Below, piece by piece: positions 25,314 through 34,314 of a DNA stretch of 64,000 nt. The position numbers were made by a program, and so were the translations under genes. Position 1 is the first letter of the stretch, and every line of letters begins with the position of its first letter. Source of the DNA: Saccharothrix obliqua (GTDB lineage Bacteria; Actinomycetota; Actinomycetes; Mycobacteriales; Pseudonocardiaceae); contig NZ_JAHXGQ010000008.1 of NCBI RefSeq assembly GCF_019375475.1, positions 1-64,000 of the forward strand. Reading direction: 5' to 3'. Below the pieces are notes generated by a model. That model did no database searches. It was not told where the DNA came from and saw only the letters and a program-made list of their open reading frames with translations.

Positions 25314-26840
25314 ATGCCGCAGTACCTCTCACCCGGCGTGTACGTGGAGGAGGTCCAGTCCGGGGCGCGACCGATCGAGGGCGTCGGCACCGCCGTGGCC
25401 GCCTTCGTCGGTTTCACCGAGCGCGGACCGTTCCACCAGGCGACCCTGGTCGCGAACTGGAACCAGTACGTGCAGCACTTCGGCGGCTTCACCGAGGGCG
25501 CCTACCTGCCGCACTCGGTCTACGGCTACTTCGCCAACGGCGGCGGCGCGGCGTACGTGGTGCGCGTCGGCGGTGCGCCCGCGAACGCGGAGCCCAAGGC
25601 GCCCGCGCTGAACCCGGTGCCGCTCGGCGGCCTGCGGATCGCCGCGTTGCCGGGCGCGGACGGCGAGCTGACCGTCGAGGTGGCCGACGCCGACGGTGAG
25701 AACCCCGCCGACGACCGGTTCAAGCTGGTGGTCCGCCAGAACAACAAAGTGGTCGAGAGCTACGACGTCTCCACCCGCAAGAACGCCAAGAACTACGTGG
25801 TCACCCAGGTCTCCGAGCGCTCGAAGCTGATCGGCATCACGGAGCAGGCCAGCGGCGCGCTCGCCCGCCCGGACAAGCAGACGCTGTCGCTGCCCGCGCC
25901 GGGTTCGGACGGCGCCGCGCTGCCCGCGACGGTCGACGCGCAGGAGTACCTCGGCGACCCGGAGGCCCGCACGGGGTTCGGTGGCCTGGAGAGCATCGAC
26001 GAGATCACCATGCTCGCCACGCCCGACCTCATGGCCGCCTACCAGCGCGGCATGATCGACCTCGAGGGCATCAAGACCGTGCAGCTGGCCATGATCTCGC
26101 ACTGCGAGCAGATGGGCGACCGCGTGGCCGTGCTGGACACGCCGCCCGGCCTGTCCGCGCAACGCGTGCGCACGTGGCGGCAGGACGAGGCGGGCTACGA
26201 CTCCCGCTACGCCGCCCTGTACTACCCGTGGATCAAGGTGTTCGACCCGGCGGGCGGCCGGAACATCATGGTGCCGCCGTCCGGTCACGTCGCGGGCGTG
26301 TGGGCGCGCAACGACGTGGAGCGCGGCGTGCACAAGGCGCCCGCCAACGAGGTCATCCGCGGCGCGGTCGACCTGGAGGTCGGGCTCAGCAAGAGCGAGC
26401 AGGACCTCCTCAACCCGATCGGCGTGAACTGCGTCCGCGCCTTCCCCGGCCGCGGCATCCGGATCTGGGGCGCGCGCACGCTGTCCTCCGACCCGGCCTG
26501 GCGCTACCTGAACGTGCGGCGGCTGTTCAACTTCCTGGAGGAGTCGATCCTCATCGGCACCCAGTGGGTCGTGTTCGAGCCGAACGACGACCGCCTGTGG
26601 TCCAGCATCCGGCGCAACATCACCGCCTTCCTCACCGAGCAGTGGCGGCAGGGGGCGTTGTTCGGCCGCACCCCGGCCGAGGCGTTCTACGTCAAGTGCG
26701 ACGCGGAGAACAACCCGCAGGAGTCCATCGACCTCGGCCAGGTGGTGTGCGAGATCGGCGTGGCGCCGGTGAAGCCGGCCGAGTTCGTGGTGTTCCGGCT
26801 GTCGCAGTTCTCCGACAGCACCAGCCTCGTCAGCGAATGA
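25314..26840 (+). CDS. CIS contractile sheath protein
   Basis: 508 residues. The N-terminus PQYLSPGVYVEEVQSGARPIEGVGTAVAAFVGFTERGPF is the classic phage/CIS sheath start. The C-terminal domain has the conserved RRLFNFLEESILIGTQWVVFEPNDDRLWSSIRRNITAFLTEQW and GRTPAEAFYVKCD. Sheath subunits wrap the tube and contract to drive it forward. There is one sheath gene, as in actinobacterial systems, whereas Photorhabdus PVC has several. It opens the structural operon, which runs without large gaps to 38,426. Confidence 0.96.
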   Translation: MPQYLSPGVYVEEVQSGARPIEGVGTAVAAFVGFTERGPFHQATLVANWNQYVQHFGGFTEGAYLPHSVYGYFANGGGAAYVVRVGGAPANAEPKAPALNPVPLGGLRIAALPGADGELTVEVADADGENPADDRFKLVVRQNNKVVESYDVSTRKNAKNYVVTQVSERSKLIGITEQASGALARPDKQTLSLPAPGSDGAALPATVDAQEYLGDPEARTGFGGLESIDEITMLATPDLMAAYQRGMIDLEGIKTVQLAMISHCEQMGDRVAVLDTPPGLSAQRVRTWRQDEAGYDSRYAALYYPWIKVFDPAGGRNIMVPPSGHVAGVWARNDVERGVHKAPANEVIRGAVDLEVGLSKSEQDLLNPIGVNCVRAFPGRGIRIWGARTLSSDPAWRYLNVRRLFNFLEESILIGTQWVVFEPNDDRLWSSIRRNITAFLTEQWRQGALFGRTPAEAFYVKCDAENNPQESIDLGQVVCEIGVAPVKPAEFVVFRLSQFSDSTSLVSE

Positions 26841-26844
26841 TCAA

Positions 26845-26862
26845 CCGCCCCGCCCGGGGCGG
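26845..26862 (+). promoter_or_regulatory. GC hairpin between sheath and tube genes
   Basis: CCGCCCC and GGGGCGG with a 4-nt loop, in the 47-bp gap between the sheath stop and the tube start. It could stabilise or attenuate the message and set the sheath-to-tube ratio. The function is inferred. Confidence 0.45.
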
Positions 26863-26887
26863 GTGAACCAGAAAGGCGATCGCACCC

Positions 26888-27328
26888 ATGGCAGAAGGCG
26901 ATGCTCTCTCCACGCACATCTTCGGCGTGCAGCTCGGCGGTTTCATGGTCGAGTCCCTCCAGGAGGTCAGCGGGCTGACCGTGGAGGAGGACGTGGTGGA
27001 CGTCTTCCAGGTGACGTCCACCGGCAAGCCGCTGATCCGCAAGCAGCCCGGCGCGCAGAAGGGCGGCGAGGTCACCCTCACCCGCGGCCTCGACCAGAGT
27101 TCCGAGTTCACCAACTGGCTCAAGGAAACCCTGGAGAAGGGCGCGGTCAGCGCGGCCCGGCAGAACATCACCATCGAGGTCAAGGACTCCGAGGGGAACT
27201 CGGTGCGGCGGATGCAGCTCACCAACGCGTGGGCCAGCAAGTGGGAGGGCCCGACGCTCAAGGCGGGCGAGTCCACCGCCGCCACCGAGAAGGTGACGCT
27301 CGTGTTCGAGGAGATCAAGGTCGAATGA
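26888..27328 (+). CDS. CIS inner tube protein
   Basis: 146 residues of the gp19/T4-like tube family: THIFGVQLGGFMVESLQEVSGL, then a GGEVTLTRGLDQSSEFTNWLKE core and the closing strand EKVTLVFEEIKVE. It forms the rigid hexameric tube inside the sheath. The stop overlaps the next ATG (ATGA). Confidence 0.94.
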   Translation: MAEGDALSTHIFGVQLGGFMVESLQEVSGLTVEEDVVDVFQVTSTGKPLIRKQPGAQKGGEVTLTRGLDQSSEFTNWLKETLEKGAVSAARQNITIEVKDSEGNSVRRMQLTNAWASKWEGPTLKAGESTAATEKVTLVFEEIKVE

Positions 27329-27789
27329 GGCGGCGGACGATCGCCCTCGACCAGCTCGACGAGCTGGTGGACGAGGGCCGCAAGCAGGACAGGGCCACCC
27401 CGGCCGCCCAACCCGGCGGGCTGCGCACGGTGTTCGACTTCGAGCTGCCGCGCGGGTACGTCGACCAGGACGGCGTGGTGCACCGGCACGGCCGGATGCG
27501 CCTGGCGACCGCGCGGGACGAGCTGCGACCGCAGATCGACCTGCGGGTCAAGGAGAACCCCGGTTACCTCAGCGTGGTGCTGCTCAGCCAGGTCATCACC
27601 GAGCTGGGCACGGTCACCGAGATCCACCCCGGTGTCGTCGAGCAGATGTACGCCACCGACATCGCGTTCCTCCAGGACTTCTACCGGCGCGTCAACAGCG
27701 AGGGCCACACGCGTGCCGGGGTGTCCTGCCCGTCGTGCGGCACCGCGTTCGAGGTGGACCTCGCCGGTGGTCGCCTGGGGGAATCGTGA
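27325..27789 (+). CDS. CIS gp14-like assembly protein with a CxxC motif
   Basis: 154 residues. LRTVFDFELPRGYVDQDGVVHRHGRMRLATARDEL and the downstream VTEIHPGVVEQMYATDIAFLQDFYRRVN match the small protein that follows the tube gene in actinobacterial CIS loci (phage tail assembly family). The C-terminus has a single CPSCG pair and no second pair, so a full zinc ribbon would need a partner. Role probably chaperone-like during tube assembly. Translationally coupled on both sides. Confidence 0.8.
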   Translation: MRRRTIALDQLDELVDEGRKQDRATPAAQPGGLRTVFDFELPRGYVDQDGVVHRHGRMRLATARDELRPQIDLRVKENPGYLSVVLLSQVITELGTVTEIHPGVVEQMYATDIAFLQDFYRRVNSEGHTRAGVSCPSCGTAFEVDLAGGRLGES

Positions 27790-27944
27790 CGTACGCGGCC
27801 GAACGGCTGCTGGAGGAGGTCGCGTACGTGGCCTACCACTTCCACTGGACGCGCGAGGAAATCCTCGACCTGGAGCACCACGAGCGCAGGCGCTGGGTCG
27901 AGCAGATCGCCCGGATCAACACGAAGGTGAACGAGGGGAGGTGA
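27786..27944 (+). CDS. Small helical CIS protein (DUF6760-like)
   Basis: 52 residues, GTG 27786 overlapping the preceding stop. It reads YAAERLLEEVAYVAYHFHW then TREEILDLEHHERRRWVEQI, two amphipathic helices. This small protein has a constant place in actinobacterial CIS operons and resembles the short helical partners of the gp14-like protein, possibly together acting as tail assembly chaperones. The exact role is unproven. Confidence 0.8.
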   Translation: MTYAAERLLEEVAYVAYHFHWTREEILDLEHHERRRWVEQIARINTKVNEGR

Positions 27945-27947
27945 GCC

Positions 27948-30900
27948 ATGTCCTGGTGGGACAGGCTGCGCGGGCGCGAGGACCGGCCCACCCGGTCCGC
28001 ACCACCGCCCGCGCCGCGCCCGCCGTGGGACGGCGGCTGGTCGGCGGTGCCACCGCTGTCCGGCGTCATCGGGCGGGACAACTTCGCGGTCGGCGACGGC
28101 TTGCGGTTCCGGGACGGGCTCACCTCCTGGCAGGACCACACCTTCGGGCGGGGGCTCGGCCACGCGGTCAGTCCCGACGCACCGGCGGGTGTGCTGCACG
28201 GTTACGCGGTGCAGCGCGCGGCGGAGCCGGGTTACCAGGCCGGGGGGTACCTGCCGGTGGTGTTCAGGCCGGGGGAGGACCCGGACCCGGACCCGGGCAC
28301 CGACCACCCGCCGACCGGTTCCGCGCCGGTGTCCCGGTCCGTCGCGGGTTCTCCGGCGCCCAGTGCCCGACGGGTTTCCGGCGGTTCGACGCCTCCGGTC
28401 GCTCAGCGCGCGGTTGACCGGGCCGGGGGTGGGGCTGCCGCGGGCTCCGGGTTGCCGGTGTCGCGGGTGGCCGAGGGGAGGTCGGTCGAAGCCGGCGATG
28501 GTGTGCGGCCGGTTGTGGGGACTGCTGCGCTTTCCGGTGTGGACGGCGGTTCGACGCCTCCGGTGGTCGCGCGGCGGGCGGTTGATCGGGCTGGAGGTGG
28601 GGCGGTCGCCGGATCTGCTGTGGCTTCTGCGTTGCCGGTGTCGCGGGCGGCCGAGGGGAAGTCGGTGGAAGCTCGCGGCGGTAGTGCGCGGCCGGTGCTG
28701 GGGTCCGCCGTGACGTCCGGTGCGGGTGGCGGTTCGACGCCTCCAGTGGTTGCGCGGCACGCAGTCGACCGCGCTGGAGGTGGGGCTGTTGCTGGGCCTG
28801 TCGCGGGTGCTGGGTTGCCGGTGTCGCGGGCGGCCGAGGGGAAGTCGGTCGAAGCCGGTGGCGGTGATGTGCGGCCGGTGTTGGGGTCTGCCGTGACGCC
28901 CGGTGCAAATGGTGGTTTGACGCCTCCGGTGGTCGCGCGGCGGGCGGTTGATCCGGCTGGGGGAGGGGCTGTCGCCGGGTCTGCTGCGGGTGCTGGGTTG
29001 CCGGTGTCGCGGGTGGGCGAGGGGAAGTCGGTTGAAGCTGGTAGCGGCGGTGTGCGGCCGGTGTCGCGAGGGGGGACTGAGGCGAAGTCGGTCGGAGCGA
29101 GTGGCAGTGGCGCGCGGCCGGTGTTGGGCTCTGCCGTGACTTCCGGCGAGGGTGGCGGTTTGGTGCCCCCGGTGGTTGCGCAGCGGGCGGTCGACCGGGC
29201 TGGTGGTGGGGCTGTCGCGGAATCTGCTGCGGGTTCTGCGTTGCCGGTGTCGCGGGCGGCCGAGGGGAAGTCTGTCGAAGCTGGCGGTGGTGGTGTGCGG
29301 CCGGTTTTGGGGACTCCAGGGCCTTCGGGCGGCGCAGCCGGGACGGCGGAACCGGGTGGTGCGGTGGCCCGGCCTGTCGGACCGGTTGGGGGAACTGCGG
29401 TGCCTGCTTCGGCGACAGGCACCGGGCCGCTGTCCGGTTCGGCTGGGGCGCAGGTCGGGCCGGTAGTGTCGCGGTCGGTGCCGTCGGCCGGCTCGGGTGG
29501 TGTAGTCGAGTCGTCGGCCGGGCGAGTGGCGCAGTCCGGGCCACGGCCCCCTTCGAGTGCCGTGCCGGTCGTGCGTGTGTCGCGGTCGGTGCCGCGTTCC
29601 GTCGAGCCGTCGGCGCGGCCGGTGGTGTTGCGGTCCGCGGTTGCGGGCGGCGCGTTCGATGCGCCGGTGCAGCGTGCCGCGCGGAGTGAGGTGCGGGATT
29701 CGCGACCGGTTCTGGGTAGCGAGGCCATCGCGGGACCGGCGATGGCGGTTGCGACGGCTCACGTTCCGGACTCGGGGCCGGTGCGGTTGAAGCGGATCGG
29801 GGTGCCGCTTGTCGCTGCTCCACGGCCCAGCGTGCCGGTTCGCCGGGTGCCCGTCGCGCGGAGCGCCACGCCGGTTGTCGTCGCGCGCTCGGCAGAGGTC
29901 CACACCGACCAGCCACCTCCAAGCTCGGCCGAAACCGCGGTCGCCACGAGGGGTGCAACCGCGCAGCACGACGCACCCGCGGCGCGGAGAACTTCCTCAC
30001 CGCTGCTGGGCGAACCCCTGGCGCGGATGCCCGCGACCGCCATCCCGCCGGACGGTGGCCCAAGCGGCGGGAAAGCAGTGCAGCGAAAGCCCACGCGAAG
30101 CACCACGCCGCCCGCCCCACGATTGACATTGGGACAGCAACTCCCGGCAATGCCCGCCACGGCCGTCCGTGAGAACGCATCCGCGCCCAAACCGGTACCG
30201 CAGGTCGAACAGCCCCGCCAGGCCCCGGTCGTCGTACCTTTGGAGCCCCGATCCGAGAGCGCTCGCCCGATAGGCAGGATCGTGCCCCTGCTGGGAAACC
30301 GGCCACTGACCCCACAGCTGAACTTTCCCCACCCAACACCCCACAAGGCACCCGTGCAGAGAACCCCGGTGGTCCGGCCGCGCTGGCCGTCCAGCGCCGG
30401 CAGCAGTACGCCGGAAGGGGGCACGGCGGTGCAGCGCCCGCCCACCCCGGCAGTGACGCGTCGAGGAAGTGCATCAGCCCCGACGCCGCGAGGAAGTGTT
30501 TTCGGGCGTCCGCCGCGTGAAGGCACCGCGGTGGTGGCGAAGGATGCCGTGTCGTCGGTGGCGCGAGCCGGCACCCCGGTGGCGACGGCGGGCAGCCCTC
30601 CGGTGGTAGCACGGCGAGTGGCACCGGTGGCGGACCCCTCGCCCCATCCCGCCAACGATCCGGGCACCCCGGCTCACCGGGTGGTCCGGCCGGTCTCCCC
30701 ACGCGTCAGCACGCCGCCGCTGCCCATCAACCCTCCCCCCACCACCAAGCGCCAGGACTTCCGCATCGACAACCCGACCGTGCAACGGATCGGCCCCGCC
30801 CGCACCGCCGCCGCAGGCCCGTCGAGCGCACCCGTCCCGGACCCCGGGCCACCGTCGCCCGAACCCGCGACCACCGACCAGCACACCGACCAGGAGCACA

Positions 30901-31058
30901 CCGCGCCCGTGGACGCGGAGCAGTTCATCAGAGACCTCCGACCGGCCGAGTTGGACAACCTCGCCCGGAGGCTGTTCGAACCGATCGCCCGACTGCTGCG
31001 TGCCGAACTGCGTGGCGGGCGGGAGCGGGCCGGGCGGCTGCACGACCGACGCCGCTGA
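27948..31058 (+). CDS. Large repetitive, mostly disordered CIS protein
   Basis: 1036 residues. A folded-looking start (WWDRLRGRED; SGVIGRDNFAVGDGLRFRDG; DHTFGRGLG) is followed by five tandem units of 55-81 residues (about 145-463), each with TPPVVARRAVDRAGGGAVA, LPVSRAAEGKSVEA and RPVLGSAVTSG. A long Val/Pro/Arg/Ser-rich stretch leads to a helical tail, LARRLFEPIARLLRAELRGGRERAG, resembling the end of proteins at this position in other actinobacterial CIS loci. Third-position GC falls in the repeats compared with its neighbours. Function is unknown; a tape-measure, scaffold or cargo-holding role fits the position. Confidence 0.75.
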   Translation: MSWWDRLRGREDRPTRSAPPPAPRPPWDGGWSAVPPLSGVIGRDNFAVGDGLRFRDGLTSWQDHTFGRGLGHAVSPDAPAGVLHGYAVQRAAEPGYQAGGYLPVVFRPGEDPDPDPGTDHPPTGSAPVSRSVAGSPAPSARRVSGGSTPPVAQRAVDRAGGGAAAGSGLPVSRVAEGRSVEAGDGVRPVVGTAALSGVDGGSTPPVVARRAVDRAGGGAVAGSAVASALPVSRAAEGKSVEARGGSARPVLGSAVTSGAGGGSTPPVVARHAVDRAGGGAVAGPVAGAGLPVSRAAEGKSVEAGGGDVRPVLGSAVTPGANGGLTPPVVARRAVDPAGGGAVAGSAAGAGLPVSRVGEGKSVEAGSGGVRPVSRGGTEAKSVGASGSGARPVLGSAVTSGEGGGLVPPVVAQRAVDRAGGGAVAESAAGSALPVSRAAEGKSVEAGGGGVRPVLGTPGPSGGAAGTAEPGGAVARPVGPVGGTAVPASATGTGPLSGSAGAQVGPVVSRSVPSAGSGGVVESSAGRVAQSGPRPPSSAVPVVRVSRSVPRSVEPSARPVVLRSAVAGGAFDAPVQRAARSEVRDSRPVLGSEAIAGPAMAVATAHVPDSGPVRLKRIGVPLVAAPRPSVPVRRVPVARSATPVVVARSAEVHTDQPPPSSAETAVATRGATAQHDAPAARRTSSPLLGEPLARMPATAIPPDGGPSGGKAVQRKPTRSTTPPAPRLTLGQQLPAMPATAVRENASAPKPVPQVEQPRQAPVVVPLEPRSESARPIGRIVPLLGNRPLTPQLNFPHPTPHKAPVQRTPVVRPRWPSSAGSSTPEGGTAVQRPPTPAVTRRGSASAPTPRGSVFGRPPREGTAVVAKDAVSSVARAGTPVATAGSPPVVARRVAPVADPSPHPANDPGTPAHRVVRPVSPRVSTPPLPINPPPTTKRQDFRIDNPTVQRIGPARTAAAGPSSAPVPDPGPPSPEPATTDQHTDQEHTAPVDAEQFIRDLRPAELDNLARRLFEPIARLLRAELRGGRERAGRLHDRRR
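28380..29336 (+). repeat. Five in-frame tandem repeats (165-243 bp) inside the CIS protein gene
   Basis: Unit boundaries at the Gly-Gly-Ser/Leu-(Thr/Val)-Pro-Pro motif: 28380, 28545, 28728, 28911 and 29154. Units 2, 3 and 5 are 183 bp. Unit 1 is 165 bp. Unit 4 is 243 bp because of an internal partial duplication around GVRPVSRGGTEAKSVGAS. All keep the frame. Confidence 0.88.
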
Positions 31059-31082
31059 CACCGGCACGACAGGAGCACACCG

Positions 31083-31508
31083 ATGACCGACGACGTCTTC
31101 GCCAGCAGCGTCTTCTTCCAGCTCTCCGTGGCGGGCAACGACCTGGGCGCGTTCCACACCTGCGAGGGACTGGGCGCGCAGATGGAGGTCGAGCAGTTCG
31201 CCGAGGGCGGCAACAACGGGTTCACCTGGCAGCTCCCCTCGCGGATCACCTGGTCCAACATCACCATGACCCGGCCCGTCACCGCCGACTCGGCGAAGGT
31301 GCTCAAGTGGTTCGGCGAGGTCGTCCAGCGGGCCGAGCGCAAGGACGGCGAGATCGTCGCCCTGGCACCCGACCTGACGCCGATCGTGCGGTGGCAGGTG
31401 CTGGGCGTGCTGCCGATCCGCTGGCAGGGCCCGTCGTTCGACCCGAGCCAGTCGCAGGCCGCCGTGGAGACGCTGGAGTTCTCCCACGAGGGGCTCGCGG
31501 CGTCCTGA
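31083..31508 (+). CDS. Second CIS tube-family protein (tube initiator type)
   Basis: 141 residues, distant paralogue of the tube protein at 26,888: VFFQLSVAGNDLGAFHTCEGLGAQMEVEQFAEGG, TWSNITMTRPV and the final strand AVETLEFSHEGL. CIS particles carry a second tube-family protein that joins the hub to the tube, as Pvc5 does. AGGAG precedes the ATG. Confidence 0.88.
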   Translation: MTDDVFASSVFFQLSVAGNDLGAFHTCEGLGAQMEVEQFAEGGNNGFTWQLPSRITWSNITMTRPVTADSAKVLKWFGEVVQRAERKDGEIVALAPDLTPIVRWQVLGVLPIRWQGPSFDPSQSQAAVETLEFSHEGLAAS

Positions 31509-31527
31509 CGCGGAAGGGGAGCACGTC

Positions 31528-32256
31528 GTGGCACGCAAACCCGGCGCGAGCCTGGTCAAGGCCCGCCTGGTGATCATGGAGCCGCCCACGGAGGTCGGCG
31601 GCAAGCCGGGGGCGAAGATGTCGACCGTCGCGTTCCAGTTCAACCCCGGCACGCTGGCGCTCCAGAAGTCCGTGGAGTGGCGCCGCCTGCCCGCGCGGAT
31701 GGCGAGCAGCACCTCCCTGCCCGAGTTCGTCGGCAGCGGCCCGCGGACGCTCAGCGTGGACGTCTTCCTGGACGCCACCGCGACCCACGACAACTCGGTG
31801 GAGCAGAACGTGGAGAAGCTGATGGTGGCGTGCGTGCCCACGAAGAAGAGCATCGGCAACAAGAAACCCGCGAGCCCGTGGGTCCGGTTCGAGTGGGGCA
31901 CCGCCAAGTCGGTGTCGTTCGACGGCGTGCTGTCCAGCCTCTCCGTCGCGTACTCCTTGTTCGACGTGGACGGGAAACCGCTGCGCGCGACGTGCTCGCT
32001 GTCGATCGAGGAGGCGGGTGTCGAGACGGCCGGGCAGAACCCGACCTCCGGTTCCCGCGAGGCGCGGCGGGCGCACCGCGTCGTGGCGGGCGACAGCCTG
32101 CCGCAGCTCGCCTGGCGCGAGTACGGCGACCCGAACGCGTGGCGGGTCATCGCCGAGGCCAACGGGATCGACGACCCGATGGTGCTGACGCCGGGCGCGG
32201 AACTGCTGCTGCCCGGCGCGAGCGGCGCCGAGGACGCCGAGCAGGACTCCCGATGA
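31528..32256 (+). CDS. CIS LysM-domain hub/tail adaptor (Pvc7/gp53-like)
   Basis: 242 residues. The first ~170 carry the conserved pattern KARLVIMEPPTEVGGKPGAKMSTVAFQFNPGTLALQKSVEW. The end is a LysM fold: HRVVAGDSLPQLAWREYGDPNAWRVIAEANGIDDPMVLTPG. In CIS and Myoviridae this protein holds the hub within the baseplate; here LysM is structural rather than a wall binder. GTG 31528 with GGAAGGGGAG upstream. Confidence 0.9.
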   Translation: MARKPGASLVKARLVIMEPPTEVGGKPGAKMSTVAFQFNPGTLALQKSVEWRRLPARMASSTSLPEFVGSGPRTLSVDVFLDATATHDNSVEQNVEKLMVACVPTKKSIGNKKPASPWVRFEWGTAKSVSFDGVLSSLSVAYSLFDVDGKPLRATCSLSIEEAGVETAGQNPTSGSREARRAHRVVAGDSLPQLAWREYGDPNAWRVIAEANGIDDPMVLTPGAELLLPGASGAEDAEQDSR

Positions 32257-32284
32257 CGATGTCGCACCGCCGAAGGGGAACCCG

Positions 32285-33967
32285 ATGAACGCCGTCCGCT
32301 CGGTCGCCGCCAGCGCGATCGTCGTCGCCAACCGCCCGATCCCCGCGAAGTGGGTCACGCGGATGGCCAGTTGCGTGGTGGACGAGAGCGTCGGTCTGCC
32401 CGACACGGCGGTCGTCACCTACCTGGACGACAAGAAGAAGTTCTTGGAGGAAACGGGGATCACCATCGGCTCGCCGTTGAAGGTGTCCGTGGTGTCGGTG
32501 GGTTCGTCGTCCCCGGAGCGGTTGTTCGACGGCGAGGTGACGGGGCTGGAGATGGAGGTCGACGGCACCGGCACGTACACCGTGGTGCGGGCGATGAGCA
32601 AGGCGCACCGGCTGTTCCGGGGCCGCCGGGTGGAGGCGTTCCAGAACATGACGGCGTCCGCCGTGATCGCCAAGGTCGCCCGGAACGCGGGGTTGACCGT
32701 CGGCCGGGTGGAGACGTCGCGGATCACCTACAAGCACCTCAGCCAGCCCGGTGTGTCGGACTGGGACTTCCTCCAGGTGCTGGCCCGGGAACACGGTGCG
32801 GTGGTGCGGGTCGACGAACGCGGGCGGCTGGAGTTCACCAAGCTCCAACCCGCCGCGAAAGCACCGTCGCCCGCGTCGTCACCGGAGAAGAACCCGACGC
32901 TGCTCCAGTTCGGCAGCAACCTGGTCGCCGTGCGGGCGGCGTTGAGCAGTGCCGAGCAGGCGAACGGCGTGCAGGTGCGCGGCTGGGACGTGTCCCGCAA
33001 GAAGGCCGTGGTGGCGGTGCGGAACAACACCCGCAGCAAGACCGCCATCCCGGGCGTGTCCTCGCTGACGGCGAGCCAGGCTTTCCGCACGAAGACGAGG
33101 AACCTGGTGACGGACGTGCCGTACGGCACGCAGGCCGAGGCGATGGCGGCGGCGCAATCGCTGGAGGCGTCGATCAGCGCGGGCTTCGCCGAGCTGGAGG
33201 CCGTCGCGCTGGGCGATCCGAGGCTGCGGGCGGGTGTCCCGATCGCGCTGGGCAACGCGGGTCCCGCGTTCAGCGGCCGGTACACGGCGACGTCCGTCAG
33301 CCACGTGCTCGACCAGGAGGTCGGCTACCGGACGACGGTGGTGGTCAGCGCGTCGCCCGACCGCTCGCTGACCGGGCTGGTCGGTGTCGGCTCGCCGCCG
33401 ACCAGGATGCCGGGGCTGGCGACGGGGATCGTCACCGACATCAAGGAGGAGGGCGGCCAGCGGGGCTGGGTGAAGCTCAAGTTCCCGTGGCTGGACGACA
33501 AGTACGTCACCGACTGGGTGCGCACGGTCCAGTTCGGCGGCGTCGGCGGCGGCGGGGTGATCAGCCCCGACGTCAACGACGAGGTGCTGGTCGGGTTCGA
33601 GCAGGGCAGCCTGGACCGGCCCTACGTGCTCGGCGGGCTCTACAACGGCGTCGACCAGCCCGCGCGGCACGACCGGGCGCTGGTGGACCGCCGCAGCGGC
33701 CGGGTGAACCGCCGTTCCCTGGTGTCCCGCAAGGGGAACCGGCTCGAACTGTGGGACGCGACCGGCAACTCCGGCGTCCGGCTGGCCAGCGGCGACCAGC
33801 AGTTGGAGGTCAAGGTGAACGAGACCCGCGGCCGGCTGGAGCTGAACGTGCGCGGCCCCGGCGGGCGGCGGGTGCTCAGCTCGCTGGTGGTCGACCGGAC
33901 CGGTATCACGCTCGACGCCCGCAACGGGGTGGTCCAGGTCAAGGGCCGGCTCATCCGGCTCAACTGA
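32285..33967 (+). CDS. CIS VgrG-like spike/hub (gp27-gp5 fusion, Pvc8-like)
   Basis: 560 residues. The gp27-like part spans about residues 20-350 (YLDDKKKFLEETGITIGSPLKVSVVSVG; WDFLQVLAREHGAVVRV). The gp5-type OB domain follows (GIVTDIKEEGGQRGWVKLKFPWL; SPDVNDEVLVGFEQGSLDRPYVLGGLYNG). A short beta-helix-like C-terminus carries the PAAR tip. No lysozyme or effector domain is fused. Forms the trimeric hub at the baseplate centre. Confidence 0.93.
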   Translation: MNAVRSVAASAIVVANRPIPAKWVTRMASCVVDESVGLPDTAVVTYLDDKKKFLEETGITIGSPLKVSVVSVGSSSPERLFDGEVTGLEMEVDGTGTYTVVRAMSKAHRLFRGRRVEAFQNMTASAVIAKVARNAGLTVGRVETSRITYKHLSQPGVSDWDFLQVLAREHGAVVRVDERGRLEFTKLQPAAKAPSPASSPEKNPTLLQFGSNLVAVRAALSSAEQANGVQVRGWDVSRKKAVVAVRNNTRSKTAIPGVSSLTASQAFRTKTRNLVTDVPYGTQAEAMAAAQSLEASISAGFAELEAVALGDPRLRAGVPIALGNAGPAFSGRYTATSVSHVLDQEVGYRTTVVVSASPDRSLTGLVGVGSPPTRMPGLATGIVTDIKEEGGQRGWVKLKFPWLDDKYVTDWVRTVQFGGVGGGGVISPDVNDEVLVGFEQGSLDRPYVLGGLYNGVDQPARHDRALVDRRSGRVNRRSLVSRKGNRLELWDATGNSGVRLASGDQQLEVKVNETRGRLELNVRGPGGRRVLSSLVVDRTGITLDARNGVVQVKGRLIRLN

Positions 33968-33996
33968 CGCCACCCGACTACCGGAGGAGACACGAC

Positions 33997-34314
33997 ATGG
34001 CCTTCGCCGCCCGGATCGGCGACAAGACGTCCCACGGGGGTTCGATCGCGCCCCCGCCGCAACCCGCGCTGGCGGCCAAGGTGGTGACGGTCCTCATCGA
34101 GAACGCGCCCGCCGCCGTGATCGGGTGCGTGCACGCCTGCGTCAAGCCACCGGACCCGTTGCTGGGACCGTCGAACGTGGTGCTGCCCCGACCCGTGCCA
34201 CCGCCTTCGGTGTTCATCGGTGGCGTGCCGGCGGCGGTCGTCGGCGACCGCGCGGTCTGCCAGGCCACCATCGTGCTCGGCGCGAAGACGGTGCTCATCG
34301 GGGGGCTGCGGTGA
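33997..34314 (+). CDS. CIS PAAR-domain tip protein
   Basis: 105 residues, a plain PAAR fold: ARIGDKTSHGGSI, VFIGGVPAAVVGDRAVCQ, KTVLIGG. It sharpens the spike; His and Cys residues are available for a metal. No toxin extension. Ribosome site GGAGGAG; the stop overlaps the next GTG. Confidence 0.92.
   Translation: MAFAARIGDKTSHGGSIAPPPQPALAAKVVTVLIENAPAAVIGCVHACVKPPDPLLGPSNVVLPRPVPPPSVFIGGVPAAVVGDRAVCQATIVLGAKTVLIGGLR

Noticed and set aside
27948..31058. Repetitive CIS protein as a DUF4157 toxin carrier
   Set aside because: No HExxH motif or other recognisable enzyme domain is present in the sequence.
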